A stretch of 15,203 nucleotides of DNA from assembly GCA_964453155.1 (NCBI GenBank), contig CAYVQU010000128.1, positions 1-15,203 on the forward strand. The letters are read 5' to 3'. The notes beneath the pieces are model-generated. The model made no database searches, was not told the DNA's origin, and saw only the letters and a program-made list of their open reading frames with translations. Numbering within the stretch: position 1 is the stretch's first letter; each line of letters opens with the position of its first letter. The stretch is from CAYVQU01 sp964453155. GTDB lineage: Bacteria > Chloroflexota > Anaerolineae > Anaerolineales > UBA11858. Of this stretch, positions 1 to 5,782 are shown in pieces. A program made the position numbers and the translations under genes.

Positions 1-201
1 CGTCTCTTGGTCACCTTATTTTCTCACACCTTTCCCCCAAACTGAAATACACCCTCTTGGAGTTTTCTTCTTTGATCGAAGTGAACTATCTCAAGAAACT
101 CATCTACCGACTGTCAAATCTGTTCGGGATGGGTCTTGTTAGGTACCCCTACAGAGACTCGAACGTTTTCAGAAAAAAAAATTAATCAAAGAAGCTGTGA
201 G
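1..201. other. Left flank, no supported gene
   Basis: AT-rich sequence downstream of the minus-strand ATPase gene. One plus-strand frame is open from base 2 to a TAG at 140-142 (46 codons) and could be the end of a gene entering from the left, but a run of that length is expected by chance and its residues resemble nothing I recognise. A run of nine A (173-181; T on the minus strand) follows the ATPase stop, but I see no GC-rich stem before it, so I do not call a terminator. Confidence 0.5.
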
Positions 202-1368
202 TTAGATATCGCTGGTGATTTGGTTTAGATGCTTCCAACTAATGAAGGACCCGGAGCTGGTCTGTAAGGATTGCTCACCACCATAAACAACATATCCGTG
301 ATTATCTGGCATTCCAGTAAGTTGATACCAATATCTGAGATTATCAAAATAACTGTTCGATATTGTTTTACCGGATTTTATTTCAATGGGGGTGATGTTT
401 TCTCCATCAACAAATAAACAATCGATTTCTTTTCCACGACTATCTTGCCAGAAATACGGGTAGCGTCTCTGCCCGCGATGAAACTCATGCTTGATAAATT
501 CATTGATGATGAGATTCTCAAATAAAGCACCCTTCAAGAAATGAGTGCTGACTTGATTTTCATTTCGAATGCCTAACAATGAACATGCAACGCCAGTATC
601 ATAAAAATAGAGCTTTGGTGATTTAACCAGCCGCTTCTTGAAGTTTTTGTGATAAGGCTGCAATCGATAAACAATGTAAGATGTTTCCAGAATAGAAATC
701 CATGCTTTTGCTGTATTTGGGCTGATACCAGCATCATTGGCCAGGCTGGTGTAGTTGATTAATTGCCCGGTCCGTCCGGCACATAATTGAATAAATTGGA
801 TGAAAGAATTAATATCTCCAATGTTTTTGATCATTCTTACATCTCTTTCAACATACGTCTGGATGTATGCTGGATAAAAATCGGATGGGGTTAGATCACG
901 ATCATAAATCCGGGGATATTGGCCATTGAAGATTAAAGATTCATATTGATCGAATGTATAGTTGCCATTTTCGAGTTCTATTGATGAAAAGGGGAGTAAG
1001 TGCAGGATTGCGGTTCGACCAGCCAGCGTCTGACTGATTTTCTCCATCAAAAGGAAATTCGATGAGCCAGTTAAGATAAATTGGGTATCCCGATTACTGT
1101 CTACGATGGATTGAATGTAGGAGAATAATGCTGGTGTATGTTGAACTTCATCGAGAATGGCACCATCATTGTAGTTTGACAAGAAACCGCGCGGATCAGT
1201 AAGTGCAATTTGTCGGATATCGGGTTCTTCTAATGAAACATAGGGCAATGATGAGAAAGTAGCCTTAACTAAAGTGGTCTTACCAGACTGACGAGGACCA
1301 GTTAGGGTAATAACCTGAAATTTCTGTGATAAGGCAGCTAACCTATTCGAGAGTGTTCTTTCAATCAT
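202..1368 (-). CDS. AAA_14/DUF4143 family ATP-binding protein
   Basis: A 388-residue protein with the two-domain layout of the common AAA_14 plus DUF4143 family, whose cellular role is not firmly known. Visible motifs: Walker A GPRQSGKTT at residues 24-32, Walker B AILDEVQ at 70-76, a sensor-like FILTGSSN at 97-104, and a C-terminal PD-(D/E)XK-like fold signature with E284, then KEID (313-316) and IEIK (328-331). The conserved YVERDV (172-177) and FYDTG (255-259) stretches are also typical. Length is normal for the family. The ATG at 1366-1368 is preceded by a good Shine-Dalgarno (AAGGTGA on the minus strand). The stop codon of an upstream, IS-disrupted frame overlaps this ribosome-binding site, suggesting it was once the second gene of a pair. 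Base composition is AT-richer than the pilus operon, consistent with an accessory, horizontally moving gene. Confidence 0.9.
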   Translation of the reverse strand: MIERTLSNRLAALSQKFQVITLTGPRQSGKTTLVKATFSSLPYVSLEEPDIRQIALTDPRGFLSNYNDGAILDEVQHTPALFSYIQSIVDSNRDTQFILTGSSNFLLMEKISQTLAGRTAILHLLPFSSIELENGNYTFDQYESLIFNGQYPRIYDRDLTPSDFYPAYIQTYVERDVRMIKNIGDINSFIQFIQLCAGRTGQLINYTSLANDAGISPNTAKAWISILETSYIVYRLQPYHKNFKKRLVKSPKLYFYDTGVACSLLGIRNENQVSTHFLKGALFENLIINEFIKHEFHRGQRRYPYFWQDSRGKEIDCLFVDGENITPIEIKSGKTISNSYFDNLRYWYQLTGMPDNHGYVVYGGEQSLQTSSGSFISWKHLNQITSDI

Positions 1369-1443
1369 GGTTCACCTTCTTATTAACAAATACGTATAAG
1401 ATGCAATAGGTGAAGTATAATCGATGGTGTGTAAATCCGCAAT

Positions 1444-1459
1444 ACAATTGCGCAATTGT
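1444..1459. repeat. 16-bp perfect palindrome at the IS target
   Basis: ACAATTGCGCAATTGT reads the same on both strands. Its right half lies within the left copy of the IS target duplication, so the IS inserted into the palindrome or at its edge. It could be a preferred target structure or a coincidence in AT-rich coding sequence. Confidence 0.7.
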
Positions 1460-1461
1460 GC
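1452..1461. repeat. Target-site duplication, left copy
   Basis: GCAATTGTGC, identical to the copy at 2745-2754 and directly abutting the inverted repeat. Ten bases is within the range known for ISAs1-family elements. The match continues for two more bases (CA) because both contexts happen to carry CA there. Confidence 0.88.
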
Positions 1462-1479
1462 CAAGGCTTTCTTAAAGTC
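1462..1479 (+). repeat. ISAs1 terminal inverted repeat, transposase 3' end
   Basis: The 18-bp left end. The transposase stop codon (TAA on the minus strand, 1472-1474) lies inside this repeat, so the coding region reaches into the terminus. Confidence 0.88.
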
Positions 1480-2647
1480 CGGAAAGGATGGCGAAAGCCT
1501 GATCAGGGTGAGCAGCAAAGCTGCGTCTGGCCCGGGCATGGTTATCAAAGCCTTGAGAATTCAACAAGGAAATCACCAAGTTATTGATAATGGTCATAGC
1601 TCTCCCGAACGATTTTTGGGTCATCCGGGTCAGGTCTTCGCGAAAAGTGACATCTCGACGATAATGGAGACCATTTTCAATGCCCCATTCACTGCGGATG
1701 ATTTGAAGCAAGCGTTCAGGAGTGGCTTCTTGATCCGTCAGACTGGTAATGCCATATTGTGTTTCAGCGTAGACCTTACCAGAAGCCAGATAAGTGAAGC
1801 GGCGTTCTAGTTTGAAAACCTGACCCAGATTGGGCCAGTCCAGGTAATCGTTGAGCATACTATTGATTGTGATGGTGCGCTCTTCCAGACGCCCTCGGGA
1901 TTTGTTAGTTGTCTTGGCAGTCTGAAAATCCATGGGTGGGTAACCCAGACCAGGTACCGGTTTCTGAGGGGCAAAGAGTTGTTCGATCGCTTGTCGGGTG
2001 TTAGGTTGGTTATCTTTGACAATCCAAACGAAATCACCTTCAGCATCTACGATTTGGGTCGATAGATTACGTTGCGTTTGCATGGCATCCCCAACTACGA
2101 TCTTGTTACGCAAGTCCAGACACTTTAGCAACTTTGGTGCGACCACAATCTCATTTTCTTTGTCTTTCTCAACCACCATTTGCATCAATACCACGCCCTC
2201 ACCGGGCAAATAGGCAACCAGCAGATGTAAACCAAAGGGATCATCTGCCGTAATCGTGCCTTGGATTGTTTTCCCATCAATGCTAATCACGATATCTTGC
2301 CCATCGGTAGGCAGTTGACCAAGATATTCACTCACTATCCCTTCAAGTTCATCCCCATCAATCACATCGGTAAGTACCCGCCGATAGGTCGTGTGATGCG
2401 GCATTCGTTTGTATTCCAACTGTAGAATTTCGATCAGCCACTCGCTCCGCATTTGCGCCCAATCTGCAATCCCGAACGGTTTGTCTTCTCCACATAGTTT
2501 TGCCAGGATCATCACAACCAATATCGTTACCAAGCTGTATCGGATGCCACGTGGTTTACGCGAATCTTTTACCCTGACCAAGTAGCTGATCAAACTACCG
2601 ATGCTGAATGCCTCCCTAACTGACTTTTCTGTTGTGTTACACTTCAT
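1472..2647 (-). CDS. ISAs1-family DDE transposase
   Basis: A 391-residue transposase that cuts and joins the element ends. The ISAs1 (DDE_Tnp_1-type) motifs are all present: VISIDGKT with the first catalytic Asp at 124, VVGDAMQTQ with the second at 187, VKDNQP, and WGIENGLHYRRDV with the catalytic Glu at 324. The N-terminal region with VKDSRKPRGIRYSL and HHTTYRR is the usual ISAs1-associated domain. Length is normal and no frameshift is seen. The ATG at 2645-2647 follows AGGAAGG (on the minus strand) at good spacing. That ribosome-binding site is complementary to a segment 40 bases upstream (see the leader hairpin). The stop lies within the left inverted repeat. Confidence 0.95.
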   Translation of the reverse strand: MKCNTTEKSVREAFSIGSLISYLVRVKDSRKPRGIRYSLVTILVVMILAKLCGEDKPFGIADWAQMRSEWLIEILQLEYKRMPHHTTYRRVLTDVIDGDELEGIVSEYLGQLPTDGQDIVISIDGKTIQGTITADDPFGLHLLVAYLPGEGVVLMQMVVEKDKENEIVVAPKLLKCLDLRNKIVVGDAMQTQRNLSTQIVDAEGDFVWIVKDNQPNTRQAIEQLFAPQKPVPGLGYPPMDFQTAKTTNKSRGRLEERTITINSMLNDYLDWPNLGQVFKLERRFTYLASGKVYAETQYGITSLTDQEATPERLLQIIRSEWGIENGLHYRRDVTFREDLTRMTQKSFGRAMTIINNLVISLLNSQGFDNHARARRSFAAHPDQAFAILSGL

Positions 2648-2650
2648 TTT

Positions 2651-2707
2651 GACCTTCCTTGGTTTTTGGCTTTCTGACTCTAAGCCATTACTTTACCGAG
2701 GAAGGTC
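2651..2707 (-). promoter_or_regulatory. Leader inverted repeat able to mask the transposase ribosome-binding site
   Basis: On the minus strand, GACCTTCCTCGG (2707-2696) can pair with CCAAGGAAGGTC (2662-2651): 12 pairs with one C-A mismatch, of which 9 are continuous. The 3' arm contains the Shine-Dalgarno of the transposase. The 5' arm falls in the spacer of the proposed promoter, so the element's own transcript would lack it, while transcripts entering from outside would carry both arms and hide the site. IS10 and IS50 are known to limit expression from impinging transcripts in this way. Pairing is seen; function is inferred. Confidence 0.6.
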
Positions 2708-2718
2708 TCTTTTTTCAA
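2690..2718 (-). promoter_or_regulatory. Candidate transposase promoter
   Basis: Minus strand: TTGAAA (2718-2713), a 17-base spacer, then TAAAGT (2695-2690). The -35 matches the sigma-70 consensus at 5 of 6 positions and the -10 at 4 of 6. It lies just inside the right inverted repeat, the usual place for an IS promoter. The start would fall near 2683, between the two arms of the leader inverted repeat. Confidence 0.45.
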
Positions 2719-2726
2719 TGGTTTTC

Positions 2727-2744
2727 GACTTTAAGAAAACCCTG
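2727..2744 (-). repeat. ISAs1 terminal inverted repeat, transposase 5' end
   Basis: The 18-bp right end, matching the left end at 16 positions; outer bases on the minus strand are CAGGG. Confidence 0.88.
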
Positions 2745-2754
2745 GCAATTGTGC
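2745..2754. repeat. Target-site duplication, right copy
   Basis: GCAATTGTGC, identical to 1452-1461. Confidence 0.88.
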
Positions 2755-2832
2755 CATAACTTTCTTCGCGGATATCGCTTTAAATTTTGCTAAATCGTGC
2801 AAATTCGTAAAAATATGCGGAGATTTTTCCAT

Positions 2833-3063
2833 GAGCGCCTCGTAATCATATTTTTGTCAACGGACTTTGAGAACGCCATAACCTGATTTGCCTCAATTTC
2901 TTTCATATTGGCAACAGGAATACCCGTTTTATCCAGATTTTGTTTGGGGGTAAATAGGACGCAACGCCGTCATCGATTTCTTGAAATTGGTACATTATCC
3001 AACAATGTACCCCTTACGTGATTCTTCCCCAACTAATTCAGCATGGTTTTGGAGCGGCGAGCT
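2833..3063. other. Gap between accessory segment and pilus operon
   Basis: No convincing intact gene. The left part carries minus-strand remnants in shifted frames of the IS-interrupted gene. The pilus operon promoter should lie here or nearby. The best plus-strand match I find is TTGTCA (2854-2859), 17 bases, CATAAC (2877-2882), which is weak and 180 bases from the first start. A short inverted repeat is listed separately. Confidence 0.4.
2989..3011. promoter_or_regulatory. Inverted repeat upstream of the pilus operon
   Basis: GGTACATT (2989-2996), a 7-base loop, AATGTACC (3004-3011): a perfect 8-bp stem about 50 bases before the first pilus gene. No T-run follows on either strand, so a terminator is unlikely. 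It could be an operator for a dimeric regulator or an mRNA leader structure. Confidence 0.35.
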
Positions 3064-3951
3064 ATGAACTTCCTGATCTTCATCGCCGCCCTCAGTGCCA
3101 GCGTCTTGGCCTTCGAACTGTTTTCTGGTTTGCAAATTGCCTTTTCAGGTTTTGGCAGGCATAACCGCCTGGATGGGATTCAGTTTGAAGGAGACGCGCA
3201 ACTTCCATACCGGCGTTCGATCCTATCTGCTTTGATCATCGCGATTGCCCCAAACCGGTTCGACCCCGAAAGTGCCAAAGACAAAGCTGATGTGATCAGC
3301 CAACTGCGCCGGGCCGGTTACCCATACAGCACCCCTGGTGCCTTCTACGCAGCTTCGATGCAGATTTTCATCCGCTATTTGGTGATCGGGGCCGGGTTAG
3401 CTGGTGCGCTGGTTACGCTGGAAATGCCCATCGCAGCCGCACCCGTTGCAGCGGTCTTCTTTTTTCTCGGACTTCGCCGTCCATACGTCAACCTGAAACA
3501 GATCGCCAAGAAACGAGCAGAAGCCCTGCGGAACAATATGCTGATCGGGCTGTCGGTTCTCGGGTCACTGCTCAATGCCGGGGTCGGGGTGCAGGAAGCC
3601 TTGCGTAGAGCAGCCAATGTGGGTGGTCCGTTTTGCAACCTGATGGGGTTGTTGGTTGCGCGGATGGGCGTGGAAGGTTTCGAAGCTTCGATTCACACTA
3701 CCCGAGCCCATCTCCCAGACCCCAAAGACATTGAAGCCCAGCTGTTCCTGCGGGATGTGGAAGACTTCTTTCGCACCAACCGGCCCTTGCTCAGCAGCGT
3801 CCAGGCCTTGCGAGACGCGGTCCATCGTTCGGTGGTTGAGGACACCGAAGCCAGAGCAGCTTTGGTGCGCCAACGGAGTGGGTTGTTCGGCATTCTGGCC
3901 GTTCTTGGACTGGTCTTCTCGATTATTGCTCCGTTTTTAGGATCATTCTAA
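3064..3951 (+). CDS. T2SSF-type Tad platform protein (first of three)
   Basis: A 295-residue inner-membrane protein resembling TadB/TadC, which form the platform that converts TadA ATPase motion into pilin assembly. I see an N-terminal membrane segment (about 2-20), the LRRAGYPY...PGAFYA stretch (81-96) typical of Tad platform proteins, a central hydrophobic pair (about 104-137), then a T2SSF-like cytoplasmic domain beginning NNMLIGLSVLGSLLNAGVGV (157-176) and QEALRRA, and a C-terminal membrane helix (about 272-292). The ATG at 3064 follows GGAG (3051-3054) at 9 bases; an in-frame ATG at 3043 has no ribosome-binding site. It leads the operon, an unusual place since two further T2SSF genes occupy the normal TadB/TadC position. 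Confidence 0.8.
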   Translation: MNFLIFIAALSASVLAFELFSGLQIAFSGFGRHNRLDGIQFEGDAQLPYRRSILSALIIAIAPNRFDPESAKDKADVISQLRRAGYPYSTPGAFYAASMQIFIRYLVIGAGLAGALVTLEMPIAAAPVAAVFFFLGLRRPYVNLKQIAKKRAEALRNNMLIGLSVLGSLLNAGVGVQEALRRAANVGGPFCNLMGLLVARMGVEGFEASIHTTRAHLPDPKDIEAQLFLRDVEDFFRTNRPLLSSVQALRDAVHRSVVEDTEARAALVRQRSGLFGILAVLGLVFSIIAPFLGSF

Positions 3952-3974
3952 CGAATAATGATGAATATCAAACT

Positions 3975-4991
3975 ATGAAAATTTTCAAACGTAAAACCAC
4001 CCTTCCCACCCTGCTAGTCGCCAGTCGGAATCCAGGAGTCTATGCAGCCATTCCCGATGACATCTTCCAGACACAAGAAGCGGTCACGACGCGTGGCGTT
4101 CTGGATGCACTAGCGCATCATCCAGTGTTGATGGTGATTGATCCACTTGATCTGGTCGAAACCCCAGACTTCCCCCATACCGCGCTGGCGGCCAGCCTGG
4201 AATCGGTCCAGGCCGCTGGTATTCCAGTGGTGAGTGGATCCACTTTTCTGCAAGAACAAGACCAGATCGTCAGTGCGGCCTTGCTTCAAACGGGCACCAA
4301 AACAGCCATCCGCTTCCTGACGGCTCGCACCATCCTAATTGCCAACTACTGCGGCGGGGTAGGCAAGACCACCCTGGCAATGGCCGTGACCAAACGATTC
4401 AAAGCCGCCAGCAGCCTAGGTACCGCCCTACTCGAAAATGGGCTGGGCGGCAGCGCTTTCAATGCCCGGTTGGGGGGTGAACGGCCTTCCTTGTATGAAA
4501 TCGTTACCCAGGGTTCTCAGCCAGAACAATGGCACGGCGTCGATCTCTATCCCCTCGATGGACGGGCTGCCGGTGTCCTGGCGGGGGAAATTGAGCGCAC
4601 TACGGCGGTATTGGACGGGATCAACCAGAGCCATACCCTGACTGTGATCGATGCCTTTCCCGGTTATGGCCTGTGGCCCCACCTACTCAACCGGGCCACG
4701 GACATCCTGGTCGTGACCGATCCCCGCCCGGATGCTTTAGCTCAGACTGAGAGCCTGCTGCAAGACTTACAGGTCTCCCTGGAAGCCCTTGACCCGCAAC
4801 CCCGGATTCATCTGATTTTGAACAAGGTTCGTTCGGTGGGAGAGAGAATAGCCTTGAAAGGCCAGGTGGATATCTTTCTATCTTTCGATGAACGCCAAGC
4901 CCTACGATACGCCTCCCAATTGGCTGACCCCTTGTTGGAAAGATTGTATCCCGGCTGGGAAAAGCAAACCAGGCAAGGGGGTAAACGATGA
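3975..4991 (+). CDS. TadZ/CpaE-like MinD-family ATPase
   Basis: A 338-residue protein that by family would place the Tad pilus machine in the cell and act with TadA. Residues 10-115 resemble a degenerate receiver-like domain (LLVASRNPGVYAAI, then VLMVIDP). The MinD/ParA-type NTPase follows: P-loop CGGVGKTT at 126-133 and a switch II-like VIDAFPGYG near 222. MinD/ParA proteins normally carry a signature Lys at the first position of KGGxGKT; here it is Cys126, so dimer-dependent ATP hydrolysis may be altered. Divergent P-loops are known among TadZ proteins. No clear ribosome-binding site precedes the ATG. The gene lies 23 bases after the T2SSF gene, and its stop overlaps the next start by 4 bases (ATGA). 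Confidence 0.78.
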   Translation: MKIFKRKTTLPTLLVASRNPGVYAAIPDDIFQTQEAVTTRGVLDALAHHPVLMVIDPLDLVETPDFPHTALAASLESVQAAGIPVVSGSTFLQEQDQIVSAALLQTGTKTAIRFLTARTILIANYCGGVGKTTLAMAVTKRFKAASSLGTALLENGLGGSAFNARLGGERPSLYEIVTQGSQPEQWHGVDLYPLDGRAAGVLAGEIERTTAVLDGINQSHTLTVIDAFPGYGLWPHLLNRATDILVVTDPRPDALAQTESLLQDLQVSLEALDPQPRIHLILNKVRSVGERIALKGQVDIFLSFDERQALRYASQLADPLLERLYPGWEKQTRQGGKR

Positions 4992-5692
4992 AACGCATTC
5001 TCCACATCTTTCTGGGCCTGATCGCCCTCGCGGCCGGAATTAGTGGGGCCTGGTATGGGCGCACCACTTACCTGGAAAGTGTGGTGACGGTCAACCTGCC
5101 AGTACCCCAACAAGATATCGAACCGTACACCCTGCTGACTACCGAAATGCTGGCCTGGCGTTCATTCCCGCGGGCGTTGGTGGCTCAGCAAGGCGATTAT
5201 GCCACCCAACCCGAACATCTGACCGGCAAGATCGCTACATCTCATCTGGTTGCCGGATTGCCGGTGCCCCACAAGCTGGTGGCAGTATCTAGCGAATACC
5301 GGCTGGCCGATCCCAGTCTGGAAGTGATCTCCCTACCCGTTACGCCCGAAATGGCTGTGGGCGGCCAGATCAAGATCGGTGACCGGGTCAATCTCTATCA
5401 CCTGACAGCCCGGGAAGAACAACCAGATTCCATTCCTAGAAGAGTGGTAACCGCCACGCTGGAAATTCCCAGCAACCAAACCATTACTGAAATCGACTTA
5501 GTCGCCACTGTACCCGTTGTCCAGGTACTGTCTGACGAAGGTGTTTCCGAAACCGAGACAGGCGAAGAAATTTTGCCCTTGCAAATCCTGGTCCTGGCTG
5601 CATCGCCAGACATCATTACAGATATCCTGAAAGCTCAGGCCAGCACGACGGTGGGCAACAATCAGTTATGGATCACGCTGGCGACTCCATAG
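4988..5692 (+). CDS. CpaB/RcpC-like SAF-domain pilus assembly protein
   Basis: A 234-residue protein with an N-terminal membrane anchor (about 4-25) and an extracytoplasmic SAF-like region: VNLPVPQQDIEPYTLLTTEM (35-54) with a following LTGKIATSHLVAGLPV. The next section contains GGQIKIGDRVNLY, as in CpaB C-terminal domains. CpaB/RcpC proteins belong to Tad pilus loci, where they are thought to work in the envelope, often with the secretin; no secretin is visible here. The start is supported by AAGGGGG (4975-4981) and by the ATGA overlap with the upstream gene. A heptamer-repeat gap follows directly after the stop. Confidence 0.8.
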   Translation: MKRILHIFLGLIALAAGISGAWYGRTTYLESVVTVNLPVPQQDIEPYTLLTTEMLAWRSFPRALVAQQGDYATQPEHLTGKIATSHLVAGLPVPHKLVAVSSEYRLADPSLEVISLPVTPEMAVGGQIKIGDRVNLYHLTAREEQPDSIPRRVVTATLEIPSNQTITEIDLVATVPVVQVLSDEGVSETETGEEILPLQILVLAASPDIITDILKAQASTTVGNNQLWITLATP

Positions 5693-5773
5693 CCGAGAGT
5701 GGTAAGCTGTTAGCTGAAAGCTAAGTGCTCTCGGCCGTTCACTAACCACTAACTTCTATCTGCTGACAGCTGA
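5692..5773. repeat. Inverted heptamer-repeat element 1
   Basis: Fills the gap between the CpaB-like and TadA genes. An 8-bp outer stem GCCGAGAG/CTCTCGGC (5692-5699, 5728-5735) encloses heptamers TAAGCTG, TTAGCTG, AAAGCTA (5703-5723), with inner stem TTAGCT/AGCTAA. Five heptamers in the opposite sense follow without a gap: TCACTAA, CCACTAA, CTTCTAT, CTGCTGA, CAGCTGA (5739-5773). Element 2 at 8920-9010 has the same architecture. It leaves TadA without a visible Shine-Dalgarno. Confidence 0.7.
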
Positions 5774-5782
5774 CTAAAAACC

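Larger units (their letters stand above)
1462..2744 (-). mobile_element. Complete ISAs1-family insertion sequence
   Basis: A 1283-bp element with one transposase gene on the minus strand. Terminal inverted repeats are CAAGGCTTTCTTAAAGTC (1462-1479) and, on the minus strand from 2744, CAGGGTTTTCTTAAAGTC: 16 of 18 match. Both ends abut exact 10-bp direct repeats. Size, single gene, CAGGG-type terminus and duplication length all fit the ISAs1 family. The transposase is full length with intact catalytic residues, so the copy may still be active; two intact duplications indicate a simple insertion. It separates an accessory ATPase gene from the pilus operon and disrupts the frame upstream of that ATPase. 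Confidence 0.92.
1372..2832 (-). pseudogene. Decayed short reading frame interrupted by the ISAs1 element
   Basis: Joining the two IS flanks and keeping one copy of the 10-bp duplication gives an uninterrupted minus-strand frame of 55 codons. It runs from an ATG at 2830-2832 to 2745, then from 1451 to a TGA at 1372-1374, which lies inside the ribosome-binding site of the ATPase gene. The frame is blocked by a stop just upstream of the ATG. A different frame upstream (about 2920 to 2850, containing MKEIEANQVMAFSKSVDKN) looks like the same protein before a frameshift, so the gene was probably already degraded, or frameshifted later. I do not recognise the family. Its placement immediately before the ATPase suggests a former two-gene operon. 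The restored frame is seen directly; that it was ever a functional gene is inference. Confidence 0.5.

Noticed and set aside
2..142. C-terminal end of a gene entering from the left
   Set aside because: A 46-codon open frame is likely by chance, and no motif supports it.
120..170. 5S rRNA or tRNA fragment
   Set aside because: A 13-base match to a conserved 5S segment and a T-loop-like GTTCGAGTC exist on the minus strand, but the expected flanking stems do not pair.
1424..1810. Plus-strand frame of 128 codons
   Set aside because: It is antisense to the transposase, crosses the IS end and has no ribosome-binding site.
3043..3063. Upstream ATG as start of the first T2SSF gene
   Set aside because: It has no Shine-Dalgarno, whereas the ATG at 3064 has GGAG nine bases upstream and begins directly with the membrane helix.
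3958..3978. Six-codon frame overlapping the TadZ start (ATGA)
   Set aside because: No ribosome-binding site precedes it, and a leader peptide cannot be supported.
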